Below, piece after piece: positions 43,139-52,806 of a stretch of 64,000 bases of DNA. Positions within the stretch are counted from its first letter, which is position 1. Each line of letters begins with the position of its first letter. Under the pieces are notes generated by a model that did not search any database, had not been told where the DNA came from, and was given only the letters and a program-made list of their open reading frames with translations. Source of the DNA: JABSQH01 sp965230015 (lineage in GTDB: Bacteria > Actinomycetota > Acidimicrobiia > Acidimicrobiales > Ilumatobacteraceae); NCBI GenBank assembly GCA_965230015.1, contig CBDDKF010000020.1:1-64000 (forward strand). Direction: 5' to 3'. The position numbers were made by a program, and so were the translations under genes.

Positions 43139-44776
43139 ATGGCCGTCGCCGACGCCGCCGGAGCACAACTCGCAATGTCGCCAACGATGATCGAACGACC
43201 ATCTGTGGACGCTGATCGAGCCGATACCGCGCTGACGGGCGCAGTGACGGACGGCGAGGGCCGGCTGTGGAGCCACGGCTGCACATGGGGCCTGGTCGCC
43301 GTGGCCGTCGCCAGTCTGGTGGCGCTGACCTCGCAGACCAGTGATCATCCGATTGAGCGGGTCGCCATCGCGTTGACGATCGTCGGCGGCGTGCTGGCGG
43401 TGTTCGGGCTGCGCGACCGCGACTGGTGGTTCATGCCTGTCGCCTTGGCCCTGTTCGTTGGCGGCGGCCTGCTGTTGGCTGATGGACGGGGAAATGTAGA
43501 GGTCGTCACTGCGGGCGGGGCGGCCCTCTTGTTGGCCGGCGGTGCGATTGCCGGTCGGTACACGTGGCGTCGCCTCGGCGCCACGGCAGCCGTGGTTGCG
43601 GCGGCCATCTTCGGCGGCGCGGCGTGGTTGTTGGTGGTCTACGACCGAGAACTCCTCGCGTTGTCGCTGGGTGTACTTGGTGCTGTGGTCGCAGCGGTCG
43701 GCCTGGTTGGTATCCAGCATCGCCACCGCCACCACGAACTCGAACGCTCGGCGAGTCTGCGTAGCGTGTTGGTGAGCGGCGTCGAGGCCTTGCTCGCTCG
43801 CGCGTCGGCGTCGAACGAGGTCGACTTGGTCCGTGAGAAGGTGCTGTTCGAAGGGCCAACGCGTGCACAACGCATCTATCGGTTCGCGGTATTGATGTTC
43901 TTGGCGAGCGCGATTGCGTCGCTCGGCGTGATCGCGGACTCGACGGCGGTGGTGATCGGCGGCATGCTCGTCGCGCCGATGCTCACGCCCTTGATGGGTG
44001 TGTCGCTGTCGCTCGCTGGGGGCGAGAAGTCCGAACTCGGACGAGCGGGTCTCGTCGCGTCACTCGGCGTGATCATCTCGGTCACCGTCGGCTTCGTCAC
44101 CGCCGCTGCGCTCGGACGCGGTGTCGACACGACGACGAACGCCGAGATCGCCGCCCGCGTCTCGCCCACGCTGATCGACCTTGCCGTGGCCGTCGCAGCC
44201 GGAAGCGCTGGCGCCTTCGCCCTCTCACGGCGCGACGTGTCTGACGCCCTGCCTGGGGTGGCCGTCGCCATTGCACTCGTGCCGCCCCTTGCCGTGGTCG
44301 GCATCACCGCGCAGCTCGGCGCCTGGGATGACGCCGGAGGAGCACTCCTACTGTTCGGCACGAACGCACTCGCAGTGACGGCGATGGGCGCAGCCGCGTT
44401 CGTCGTGACCGGCATCGCCCGCGCCGACGATGTGTCGACACGCACGTTCGACTGGCAAACCCTGTGGCTCGGCGCGCTGACGGTGGCGGTGGTCGGCGCC
44501 CTCGTCGTCAACACCGACTCGCTCAACCGCGCTGGCGCCGACAACAAAATGGCCGCCGGCGCGGTGAGCGTGTGGATCGGCGACCGCGACTACGACATCA
44601 TCGACGTCGAGGTCTCCGATGCCCAGGTAGTGGTGCAGCTCAGTGGTCCGGCCGAGCCAGACGGCGTCGATCGCCTGGCCCAATCCCTCGATCGTGTGCT
44701 CGACGGCATCAAGACCGTCGACGTACAGGTCGCCCTGACCGAGAGTTCGACGATCACGGTCGACGACGACGGATGA
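43139..44776 (+). CDS. DUF389 membrane protein
   Basis: 545 aa. After an acidic N-terminus there are about five hydrophobic segments (~45-190), a soluble coiled region (HRHHELERSASLRSVL), then the DUF389 core with IADSTAVVIGGMLVAPMLTPLMG and GVAVAIALVPPLAVVGI. The extra N-terminal helices make it longer than the usual ~320-aa DUF389 protein. Possibly a transporter or channel; unproven. 16 bp after the YHYH gene. Confidence 0.85.
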   Translation: MAVADAAGAQLAMSPTMIERPSVDADRADTALTGAVTDGEGRLWSHGCTWGLVAVAVASLVALTSQTSDHPIERVAIALTIVGGVLAVFGLRDRDWWFMPVALALFVGGGLLLADGRGNVEVVTAGGAALLLAGGAIAGRYTWRRLGATAAVVAAAIFGGAAWLLVVYDRELLALSLGVLGAVVAAVGLVGIQHRHRHHELERSASLRSVLVSGVEALLARASASNEVDLVREKVLFEGPTRAQRIYRFAVLMFLASAIASLGVIADSTAVVIGGMLVAPMLTPLMGVSLSLAGGEKSELGRAGLVASLGVIISVTVGFVTAAALGRGVDTTTNAEIAARVSPTLIDLAVAVAAGSAGAFALSRRDVSDALPGVAVAIALVPPLAVVGITAQLGAWDDAGGALLLFGTNALAVTAMGAAAFVVTGIARADDVSTRTFDWQTLWLGALTVAVVGALVVNTDSLNRAGADNKMAAGAVSVWIGDRDYDIIDVEVSDAQVVVQLSGPAEPDGVDRLAQSLDRVLDGIKTVDVQVALTESSTITVDDDG

Positions 44777-45035
44777 CACCGCAATCGACAGCGTCCGCAA
44801 CAGAACTTGTGTCGCGGTGATCGGGATCGTTGCAGGCGACGCCGTGTGCTGTCTCGAGGTTGTTCCTGGTGAACGGCCGACTGGCTGAGTCATCGTTCTG
44901 GACAGAGCCGTTCCCTGGAGCGTGGGGCGGAACCTAAACGACATCGGCAGGAGTGCGCCGTTCGTCGACGACGCTGTCGACCTTGGGACCGGAGAACTGA
45001 ACTCGTGGACGCAGCGATGCGCTACGACGACCCGG

Positions 45036-46109
45036 TCAGCGTCCGCTGGCGAGACCTGTCGAACCCCGGTGGATCAGCTCACACGGCACCTTGTCGACGC
45101 GTGCGTCGGAGGGCGCGCTGAGGCCGAGCACGACCGCTCGTCGGCCAGCTTCGTACAGGTTGGTGCGGACCGTCGTCAACGTCGGGTAGGTGTCGAGAGC
45201 TGCAGGAATGTCCCCAAACCCAACAATCGAGAGCTCCTCGGGTACCTTCACTCCCAGATCGCGCGCCGCCGCAAGTGATCCGAGCGCCATCAGGTCGGTG
45301 GCGCAGAAGACCGCTGTCGGTGGGGTATCGCTGCGTAAGAGCAGCTCTGTACCGGTGTAGCCGCTGATCCTGGTGAAGTCCCCCTCGACGACAGCGAGTT
45401 GTTGGTCGATTGCCGGATCCCGCTTGCGAAGCGCGGCTCTGAGACCATCGACTCGATCCTCGTTGGTCGTGAAGTGGAGCGGACCGGAGATGAATCCGAT
45501 CCGCTCATGTGCGAGCTGCAAAAGATGCTGCGCAACGAGTTGGCCACCGCGGTAGTTGTCAGGGCGGCTCGTGGATACATCGAACTGTCGTCGGGTCAGC
45601 GATACCACGACGCCGCCTTGGTCGCGGAAACGCTGCAAACGCTTCTGGACGCGCGACTCGAGTTCAATGTCGGTATACCCACTGCCGGCGAGGAGTATGA
45701 CTTTCACGCGATGGTCGATCATCAGGTCGATACACCGCAGTTCGAGATCGGGGTTCTGCTGTGCGTCGCTGATCGTGACGAATTCGTCGCGCGCAGCGCC
45801 CTCATCGATCGCCCCCTGGGCGATCGGGCCGAAGTGCGGATCGTCAATGCGGTTGACGATCATCCCGACGCCGGATCGCGCCGATCGCGCCAGGAGTTGC
45901 GCGTGGACATTCGGCACGTACTGCAGATCCTCGGCGGCACGCAGCACACGCTCGGCGAGTTCGGGGTGAGGGTGGCGCTGGCCCGAGCCGTTGAGCACCC
46001 GCGACGCCGTGGCCGTGCTCACCCCTGCTTGGCGGGCGACGTCGCCCAAGCTCGGCCGCCGACTCGGAAGCGCCGCACGCTCGTCGAGGTCTCCCGGGTC
46101 CTTTGCCAC
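45036..46109 (-). CDS. LacI-family transcriptional regulator
   Basis: 357 aa from GTG. The HTH is SLGDVARQAGVSTATASRVL, with a periplasmic-binding-protein-like effector domain after it. The GTG at 46109 is preferred over a longer frame to 46250, which would place a predicted operator (46177-46190) inside the gene and add a non-homologous N-terminus. TAGGAT at 46118-46123 could serve as a -10 for a near-leaderless mRNA. It diverges from the ABC transporter/oxidoreductase operon and probably represses it. Confidence 0.9.
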   Translation of the reverse strand: MAKDPGDLDERAALPSRRPSLGDVARQAGVSTATASRVLNGSGQRHPHPELAERVLRAAEDLQYVPNVHAQLLARSARSGVGMIVNRIDDPHFGPIAQGAIDEGAARDEFVTISDAQQNPDLELRCIDLMIDHRVKVILLAGSGYTDIELESRVQKRLQRFRDQGGVVVSLTRRQFDVSTSRPDNYRGGQLVAQHLLQLAHERIGFISGPLHFTTNEDRVDGLRAALRKRDPAIDQQLAVVEGDFTRISGYTGTELLLRSDTPPTAVFCATDLMALGSLAAARDLGVKVPEELSIVGFGDIPAALDTYPTLTTVRTNLYEAGRRAVVLGLSAPSDARVDKVPCELIHRGSTGLASGR

Positions 46110-46176
46110 GGCGCGTGATCCTATCCACGATGCATCTACGCGCCGGTCGTGCCGCTCACCGACTCGAAGCTGAGCG

Positions 46177-46190
46177 GGAAAGCGATTTCC
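46177..46190. promoter_or_regulatory. LacI-type operator candidate 1
   Basis: GGAAAGCGATTTCC, an imperfect palindrome with a central CG as in LacI-family sites, 68 bp upstream of the regulator start. It is the exact reverse complement of the site at 46346. Confidence 0.7.
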
Positions 46191-46340
46191 ACGCGCATCG
46201 ATGCCAGTGAGTAGATCCATCAGCGCTTCGGTGTTTGCCACCTGCGGCACCGTTTAGCTGGCCTTATGTCCAAAAAAGATGGCGAATCACGATTTGAGGA
46301 AACTCACTGAGATCGGTGCTGTATCGCGCGCGATTTGCGC

Positions 46341-46369
46341 TTGACGGAAATCGCTTTCCATGACACAGT
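46341..46369 (+). promoter_or_regulatory. Promoter with embedded LacI-type operator 2
   Basis: TTGACG (46341-46346) is a good -35; 17 bp later CACAGT (46364-46369) is a weak -10. The spacer contains GGAAATCGCTTTCC (46346-46359), the same operator as at 46177 in the other orientation. Repressor binding here would block the transporter/oxidoreductase operon, and two sites 169 bp apart would allow looping. Confidence 0.65.
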
Positions 46370-46440
46370 GACGTCCGGGGAAGCACACGTCAGCGGTTCG
46401 CGCTGGCCGAAGAACACACCGGATTCCGGGGGGATCAAAG

Positions 46441-47553
46441 ATGACACGAGTTCACACCAGTCGACGGCGCCGGCAGGCGCTCGGAGTGTCGATCGTCTTG
46501 GCGCTCATCTGCGCTGCCTGTGGCGACGACGACTCGGGCGATAGTGCCGCAACCGCCGACGGGGAGTCCGAGACCACCGAACCCGCGACAGACGAGCCTG
46601 CGGCCAACGACACCGCCGATGCGTCGGGCGAGCTGACCTCGATCACCGTGGCGGTGCCGAACACCGCGTGTTTCACGTACGTGCCGATGTACGTCGCGAT
46701 GCATCGCGGCATCTACGAAGCCGAGGGGCTCGAGGTCGACGTCCAAGGCGTCGATGGCTCGAGCGCAGTCATTCAGGCATTGGTCGCCGGCAACGCCGAC
46801 TTCGGGATCCCGAGCCCGGTGCTCGTGATGGGCGCGGTCGAGCGCGGCGAAGAGATGACGACCTTCTACAACGTCAAGCCCGGGGGCAGCCACAGCGTGA
46901 TCGTCGAGGCCGATTCGGGAATCTCCGAGGCTGCCGACCTCGAAGGGAAGACGATCGGCATCGCCACCGCTGATGGCTCTGAGGTGGCATTCGCCAAGGC
47001 CGTCACCGACGCGGTCGGCCTCGTCGAAGGTGAAGACTTCGAGTTCTTGGTCGTCGGCGACGGCGGCCCAGCGGTCGCCGGCTTCACCCGAGGCGACATC
47101 GATGCCTATGCGTCGTCCTACGCCGACACCGCCGTCATCACCCAGGCCGGACTCGAGGTGATGGACATCACGCCAGCGTCGGTGCGGGCGTACTTCTTCG
47201 GTAACGGGTTGACGGCAATGTCGTCGACGATCGAGGAACACCCCGAGTGGGTGGAGAGCTTCGCCCGGGGGTTCGCCGCCGGTTCGGTGCAAGCCTGGGA
47301 GAACCCCGAAGACACACTGGACGTCTGTGAGGAGGTCAACCCACCCGAGGTGGAGGACCGAGAGTTCGCCGCAGCGCTGCTCACCGAGTTCGAGAAGCCA
47401 TTTGCCCCGCTCGGCGACGACCCATGGGGCTACTTCGGTGAGGGCAGCTGGGAGACGCTGATGCAAGCGGCCATCGACTCCGGCAGCCTCGAAGGGCCGG
47501 TCGACCTCGAGGTGGCGTACACAAACCAGTTCGTCGACGCCACCCAGCCGTGA
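46441..47553 (+). CDS. ABC transporter substrate-binding lipoprotein (NMT1/SsuA-like)
   Basis: 370 aa. Lipoprotein signal with lipobox ICAAC, Asp/Thr-rich linker, then a type II binding protein: ITVAVPNTACFTYVPMYVAMHRGIYEAEGLEVD, NADFGIPSP and LEGKTIGIA, as in nitrate/sulfonate/thiamine-precursor binding proteins. First gene of the operon; given the enzymes downstream, an aromatic or related organic acid is a likely substrate (inference). Confidence 0.88.
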   Translation: MTRVHTSRRRRQALGVSIVLALICAACGDDDSGDSAATADGESETTEPATDEPAANDTADASGELTSITVAVPNTACFTYVPMYVAMHRGIYEAEGLEVDVQGVDGSSAVIQALVAGNADFGIPSPVLVMGAVERGEEMTTFYNVKPGGSHSVIVEADSGISEAADLEGKTIGIATADGSEVAFAKAVTDAVGLVEGEDFEFLVVGDGGPAVAGFTRGDIDAYASSYADTAVITQAGLEVMDITPASVRAYFFGNGLTAMSSTIEEHPEWVESFARGFAAGSVQAWENPEDTLDVCEEVNPPEVEDREFAAALLTEFEKPFAPLGDDPWGYFGEGSWETLMQAAIDSGSLEGPVDLEVAYTNQFVDATQP

Positions 47554-47554
47554 C

Positions 47555-48415
47555 ATGAGCGACCGTGTCACCGAACGGTTGGTGGTCGACGCACCCGAGC
47601 GTGTCGCAGCCACGCCGAGCATCTCGATCGAGTCGGTACACCACACGTTTGTGGCGCGTGACCTGAAGGTCCTCGACGACATCAACATCTCCGTCGAGGC
47701 GGGAGCGTTCATCTCCTTCATCGGTCCCAGCGGTTGCGGCAAGTCGACACTGCTCGACATCGTCGCCGGACTGTTGAAACCCACCGATGGTGCCGTCCGT
47801 CGAAATGGACAACTCGTCACCGGACCGTCGGACCAGGTCGGGATGATGTTCCAGCGGCCGGCGTTGTTGCCGTGGCGAACTGCCATCGACAACGTCGTGC
47901 TGCCCATCGAGATACGTGGTGGCAAGAAGATGGCCAAGGAGTACAGGCCTGCCGCCATGGATCTGCTCGAACTCACGGGAATCGGTGACTTCGCCGGCGT
48001 GTACCCCGCCGAACTCTCAGGGGGCATGGCCCAGCGCGTGGCGATCTGTCGAATGCTGATCACAACACCGCAGATCCTGCTGCTCGACGAACCCTTCGGC
48101 GCCCTCGATGAACTCACGCGGGATCGTATGGATCTCGAACTGCAACGGATCTGTGCGACGAGCGACGCCACCGCGGTATTGATCACCCACTCGATCGCCG
48201 AGGCGGTGTTGCTGTCCGACACCGTCTACGTGATGACGCCACGCCCTGCCCAGATCATGGAGGTGGTCGATGTGCCGTTTGCCCGACCGCGCACGCTGGA
48301 GACCACGAGCGAGGTGGAGTTCACCCAGATCTGCCGACACATACGCGAACTCCTCGATCGAGGAGAGGCCCTCGATTCCGTGTCTGTCGCGAAGCAGCAG
48401 GAGACACCACGATGA
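47555..48415 (+). CDS. ABC transporter ATP-binding protein (SsuB/TauB-like)
   Basis: 286 aa. Walker A GPSGCGKST, Q-loop MMFQRPALLPWRTAIDN, signature LSGGMAQRVAICRML, Walker B ILLLDEPFGALDELTR and H-loop ITHSIAEAV. FGALDELTR is typical of nitrate/sulfonate/taurine importers. Begins 1 bp after the binding-protein stop and overlaps the permease by 4 bp. Confidence 0.92.
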   Translation: MSDRVTERLVVDAPERVAATPSISIESVHHTFVARDLKVLDDINISVEAGAFISFIGPSGCGKSTLLDIVAGLLKPTDGAVRRNGQLVTGPSDQVGMMFQRPALLPWRTAIDNVVLPIEIRGGKKMAKEYRPAAMDLLELTGIGDFAGVYPAELSGGMAQRVAICRMLITTPQILLLDEPFGALDELTRDRMDLELQRICATSDATAVLITHSIAEAVLLSDTVYVMTPRPAQIMEVVDVPFARPRTLETTSEVEFTQICRHIRELLDRGEALDSVSVAKQQETPR

Positions 48416-49302
48416 GCATCGACACGAAACCTGAACCCACCACGCAGGCGCCGACTCCGGCGCGCCGTACACAGGTAGTGCGCACGAAACCGATTCGGCG
48501 CAAGCGCAGCATCTCGCAACGACTCAAGGACCTGCTCTGGCCCCTTTTGGTGCTGGCGATATTCCTCGGAGTGTGGCAGCTCATCGTGCTGATGGAGTGG
48601 GTCGATCCGATCATCTTCCCGTCTCCGGTGGAGGTCGCCGAGCAGGTCTGGTTCGTTGGGCACAATCTGTTCACCGGCGGCTACATGCTCGAGGAGTACA
48701 TCACCACGGTTGAGGAGGTGCTGGTCGGTTTCATGCTCGCCGCGGTGGTCGGTTTCGCGGTGGGCACGCTCGTCGGCGTCACCGAGATCGGCCGCAAGGG
48801 TGTGATGCCGCTCGTGGTCTCCCTGCAGACGATGCCCAAGGTGGCCTTCGCTCCAGTGTTCATCGCGTGGTTCGGATTCGGCATGACACCGAAGGTGCTG
48901 ATGGCGATGGTCACCGCCATCTTCCCGGTCATCGTCAACACGGCGTCGGGGCTGCAGGTGGCGGGGGCGCACGAACGCAAACTGTTCCGCCAGCTCGGGG
49001 CGAACGGCTGGCAGACCCTGTGGAAACTGCAGCTCCCGGCGGCGTTGCCGTCGATCTTCGCCGGGTTGCGTACCGCCACCGTGTTCGCCGTGATCGGCGC
49101 GATCATCGCCGAATTCATCGGTGGCGGCTCCGGCTTCGGCGAGCTGATTCGCACCGCTGCCGACCTTCTACGCATCGACAGAGTCTTCGGCCTCATCGTC
49201 TGGCTCAGCTTCCTCGGGTTGGCGCTGTACTCGGCCGTCGCGTTCCTTGAACGGCGCCTCATCTTCTGGCGTGACGCTGACTCACAGTTGCCGACCCTGT
49301 GA
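48412..49302 (+). CDS. ABC transporter permease (SsuC/TauC-like)
   Basis: 296 aa. A ~40-residue basic N-terminus precedes about six membrane spans. The EAA loop region ERKLFRQLGANGWQTLWKLQLPAALPSIF and PSPVEVAEQVW match importers of the BPD_transp_1 family. Overlaps the ATPase gene as ATGA. Confidence 0.92.
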   Translation: MSIDTKPEPTTQAPTPARRTQVVRTKPIRRKRSISQRLKDLLWPLLVLAIFLGVWQLIVLMEWVDPIIFPSPVEVAEQVWFVGHNLFTGGYMLEEYITTVEEVLVGFMLAAVVGFAVGTLVGVTEIGRKGVMPLVVSLQTMPKVAFAPVFIAWFGFGMTPKVLMAMVTAIFPVIVNTASGLQVAGAHERKLFRQLGANGWQTLWKLQLPAALPSIFAGLRTATVFAVIGAIIAEFIGGGSGFGELIRTAADLLRIDRVFGLIVWLSFLGLALYSAVAFLERRLIFWRDADSQLPTL

Positions 49303-49341
49303 GCCGGTCGAGCGGTACCGCATCACGATCGGGAGTGAGCA

Positions 49342-51942
49342 GTGAGTGACGGCGACGAACGGGTGGTGTTCGTGTCCCATCCCGCGAGCGGGCTGGGCAG
49401 GTCGAACTTCCCGATCGTGTGTCACGTGCGGGACGGCCGCATCGTGCGCACGGTGCCGTACCACATTCCCGACGACGTCCGGTTGTACGAGATCGAGACC
49501 ACCGGCCGCGGCACCTTCCGTCGCTCGCGCAAGGAAGTGCAGATGCCGCTCGCCTACGGCTGGAAGCAGCGCATCCACACCAACCGAGTCGCCTACCCAC
49601 TTGTGCGCACAGGGTGGAGTGCCCACGACCCAAACCCGCACGGCCGCGGCCGCGACGGCTACCGGCGAGCGAGCTGGGACGAGGCGCTCGACATCGTCGC
49701 CCAGCAGCTGGAGAGCATCGCCGAACGGTTCGGTTCGATGGAATCCGTACTCGTGCAGGCCGATGGTCATGGTCAGAGCGGATACCTCCACTCCATGCAC
49801 TTCTGGGGTCACTATCTGTTCGACGTGCTGCGCGAACACCGTGGATGGGGGTGGTGGACTCAGCAACTGCGCAACCCGGACAGTTGGGAGGGCTACTACT
49901 GGGGCGCCAAACACGTATGGGGCTTCGATGCCACGTTGGGCGAGCCGTTTCAGGACGCCGTGTGGGACGACGTGCTCGAACACTGCGAGTTGGTGCTGCT
50001 CTCGGGCAACGACCCCGAGGCGACGGGACTGGGGATGTCCGGCTCGTCGGCGCTCGACATGGTCGACTGGCTGAAGCAGGCCGGCATCAAGATCGTCGCC
50101 ATCGCGCCCGACCTCAACTATGCGAGTGCGGTCAACGCCGACAAGTGGATCCCGATCCAGCCGAACACCGACGCTGCGCTGTACCTCGGTGTCGCCCACG
50201 TCTGGATGACCGAGGGCACCTACGACAAGCAGTACGTCGACACCCACACAGTCGGGTTCACCGAGTTCGAGGACTACGTGTTGGGAGCCGGTGACGAACC
50301 CGCCAAGACGCCGCAGTGGGCGTCGCAGATCACCAAGATCCCGGTGCACACCATCAAGGCGCTCGCCCGAGAGTGGGCACGCAAGCGGACCTCGCTGTCG
50401 GTGTACTTCGGCGGACCCAAGGTGCGCGGCACGTACTCTCACGTGGCCGCGCGAATGGAGGCCTACGTGCTCGCCATGCAGGGGATCGGCAGCCCCGGGC
50501 GACAGTTCCTGCGGACGGGCGCACCGTCGTTCCACAAGAACGCAATCGCGCAGGTCCCTCGCTATCCGAGCGTCGATAGGCGTGGCACGGCGTTCAACAA
50601 GATCACCGGCTACGCCATCGGCGCGGCCCCTACCTCGCCGTCGTTCGTGCCGCGAACGCTCGCCGCGGAGGCCATCGTCGACGCGCCCATCACGTGGCGC
50701 GGATCAGCCGCCGCCCTCGCCGGAACCGCCGACCAGTTCGTCGAGTACGCGTTCCCACCCCGGCCCGATCATCCGGGCATCCGAGTGGTGTGGAACGAGA
50801 ACGGAAGTCAGCCCGGCAGCTGGGGTCACGGCTGGAAGTGGATGAACGCGTTGCGCAGCCCCAGCGTCGAGTTCGTCGTCGCCGTCCACCCGTGGCTCGA
50901 GAACGACATCGGCTACTCCGACGTGATTCTGCCGGCACAAACCAACTTCGAACACGAAGACATCATCTCGGTGCAACGCGCCGACATGCTGGCCACGTTC
51001 TTCCAGGACCAAGCGATCGACCCGATCGGCGAGTCGAAGTCGGACTACGAGATCCATCAGATGATCGCGGAACGTCTCGACGCGGGTGCCGGCTTCCCGG
51101 CTGCCGACGACTGGCTGCGCGGCGCATTCGAAGAAACGATCGCGCACACCGAGTTCGGCCTGTCGTGGGAACAGTTCAAAGAGCGCAAAGAGGTCGTCTA
51201 CGACTGTCCCACCTGGGAGGAATGGGTCGACATCAAGCGCGAGCACGGGTTCACCCGCCACACCGGCGGTCTCCACTGGTTCTGGGATCGCGGTGAGGGG
51301 CTTGAGACGCCGTCAGGCAAGATCGAGTTCGTTTCCGAGGAAATCGCCGCGACGTTGCCGGACGATCCCGAGCGCCCACCGCTGGCACGGTGGTTGGCAC
51401 ACGCCGAGCAAAGCGACAGCAAACGCGCACAGGACTATCCGCTCACGGTGGTGTCGAACCACCCGCGGCTGCGGTTCCACGTTCAAGGTGACGACATCGA
51501 CTGGATCCGAGAGCTCGGCAAAGTGATCGGTCCCGACGGCCAGATGTACGAACCGTGTTGGATCCATCCGACCGACGCGGCGGCACGGGCGATTCGCGCC
51601 GGCGACGTCGTCGCCGTGTTCAACGAGCGCGGCACGGTGCTGTTCGGCGCGCTCGTCACCGAGCGGATCATCCCCGGCTCACTGTGCATCGAGCACGGCG
51701 CCAAGATCGACCTCGCTCGGCTCGACGGTCGGGTCGTCGATCGCGGCGGGTCGATCAACCTCATCGCGCCCGCCGTATCGGAGAAACATGTGTCGGGCGA
51801 ACGAGTCGCCGTTCCCGAAATGAACGTCTCGTCGTTCCTCGTGCAGGCCGAGCGCATCGACCCCGAACACATCGAGCCCGGCGAATTCGCCGACACCGCA
51901 TCAGTGTCGGCGCCACCTGCGACCAAGGCGGCCACACGATGA
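49342..51942 (+). CDS. Molybdopterin oxidoreductase large subunit, transhydroxylase-like
   Basis: 866 aa, close to the ~875-aa large subunit of pyrogallol-phloroglucinol transhydroxylase (Pelobacter, DMSO-reductase family). Shared features: NPDSWEGYYWG with the Asp-Ser pair that in the homologue lies at the Mo site, HVWGF, AGIKIVAIAPDLNYASAVNADKW, and late PLTVVSNHPRLRFH and SMSDYEI-like SKSDYEIH. There is no N-terminal Cys cluster, so no [4Fe-4S] in this subunit, as in the homologue. It probably hydroxylates or rearranges hydroxyls on an aromatic ring. Overlaps the small subunit gene (ATGA). Confidence 0.85.
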   Translation: MSDGDERVVFVSHPASGLGRSNFPIVCHVRDGRIVRTVPYHIPDDVRLYEIETTGRGTFRRSRKEVQMPLAYGWKQRIHTNRVAYPLVRTGWSAHDPNPHGRGRDGYRRASWDEALDIVAQQLESIAERFGSMESVLVQADGHGQSGYLHSMHFWGHYLFDVLREHRGWGWWTQQLRNPDSWEGYYWGAKHVWGFDATLGEPFQDAVWDDVLEHCELVLLSGNDPEATGLGMSGSSALDMVDWLKQAGIKIVAIAPDLNYASAVNADKWIPIQPNTDAALYLGVAHVWMTEGTYDKQYVDTHTVGFTEFEDYVLGAGDEPAKTPQWASQITKIPVHTIKALAREWARKRTSLSVYFGGPKVRGTYSHVAARMEAYVLAMQGIGSPGRQFLRTGAPSFHKNAIAQVPRYPSVDRRGTAFNKITGYAIGAAPTSPSFVPRTLAAEAIVDAPITWRGSAAALAGTADQFVEYAFPPRPDHPGIRVVWNENGSQPGSWGHGWKWMNALRSPSVEFVVAVHPWLENDIGYSDVILPAQTNFEHEDIISVQRADMLATFFQDQAIDPIGESKSDYEIHQMIAERLDAGAGFPAADDWLRGAFEETIAHTEFGLSWEQFKERKEVVYDCPTWEEWVDIKREHGFTRHTGGLHWFWDRGEGLETPSGKIEFVSEEIAATLPDDPERPPLARWLAHAEQSDSKRAQDYPLTVVSNHPRLRFHVQGDDIDWIRELGKVIGPDGQMYEPCWIHPTDAAARAIRAGDVVAVFNERGTVLFGALVTERIIPGSLCIEHGAKIDLARLDGRVVDRGGSINLIAPAVSEKHVSGERVAVPEMNVSSFLVQAERIDPEHIEPGEFADTASVSAPPATKAATR

Positions 51943-52769
51943 TGAAATTCAAGACGTTCGCGATCGATGTCGACAGCTGTTCAGGCTGCGGATTGTGTGT
52001 CGTCGCCTGTAAGGACGAACACGTCGGCTCGACCCATGCGCCGTGGGCGGCAGCGCAACCGGCCGTCGACCATTTCTGGATGCGACTCGAGTACCGCGAG
52101 ACCGGCACGATCCCGCACGTGTCGGTCGCGCACTTTCCGGTCATGTGTCAACACTGCACGAACGCGCCGTGCATCGCCGTCTGTGACGAAGGAGCGATCA
52201 AGCGCCGAGACGACGGCCTCGTGTGGATCGACCCAGAACTCTGTACGGGCTGCGGCGACTGCCACACGGCGTGCCCATACGGCGTGATCTATCGCAACGA
52301 GGCCGACGGCATCGCGCAGAAGTGCACTGGTTGTGCCCATCGCGTCGACCAAGGACTCGAACCCCGTTGCGTCGAGATCTGTCCGCACGATGCGGTCATC
52401 TTCGGTCACGAGTCGACGCTGACCATCGGGAATGGCGACCTCGAGGAACTCCACCCAGAGTTCGGGACGCAGCCGCTCGTGAAGTGGAAAGGGTTACCGA
52501 CGCGGTCGGTATCGGGCCTCGTCGTCGACAGAGTCGCCGGCGACGTCGTGCCCGATGCGACCGTCACCGTCGTCGACCTCGTGTCGGGCCAGGTCAGCGA
52601 GACGAGCACCGATGCGTTTGGCGACTTCAACGTATCGACGCTGTCCGAACACCACTCGTACCGCATCACCGTCGGCAAAGACGGGTTCGACGACGTGCGG
52701 ATCGTGCTCGGCGCGACGTCAGAGGAATACCTCGGCGAGATCGAGCTGCAGCAGGAATCCACACCGTGA
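51939..52769 (+). CDS. Iron-sulfur small subunit of the transhydroxylase-like enzyme
   Basis: 276 aa (Pelobacter small subunit ~274). Sixteen Cys fall in four groups: CSGCGLCVVAC, CQHCTNAPCIAVC, CTGCGDCHTAC and CTGCAHR...RCVEIC, enough for up to four [4Fe-4S] clusters; the characterised homologue has three. Residues ~190-272 form a Cna-B-like beta domain (DATVTVVDLVSGQVSETSTD, YRITVGKDGF), a feature also reported at the C-terminus of that small subunit. It carries electrons to the molybdenum subunit or to an acceptor. Confidence 0.87.
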   Translation: MMKFKTFAIDVDSCSGCGLCVVACKDEHVGSTHAPWAAAQPAVDHFWMRLEYRETGTIPHVSVAHFPVMCQHCTNAPCIAVCDEGAIKRRDDGLVWIDPELCTGCGDCHTACPYGVIYRNEADGIAQKCTGCAHRVDQGLEPRCVEICPHDAVIFGHESTLTIGNGDLEELHPEFGTQPLVKWKGLPTRSVSGLVVDRVAGDVVPDATVTVVDLVSGQVSETSTDAFGDFNVSTLSEHHSYRITVGKDGFDDVRIVLGATSEEYLGEIELQQESTP

Positions 52770-52806
52770 AACCGGGCTCGCACGACGCGCGAACGGGTGT
52801 CGACCG

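Noticed and set aside
46110..46250. Longer LacI start at 46250
   Set aside because: It would place a predicted operator in the coding region and add a non-homologous tail before the HTH.
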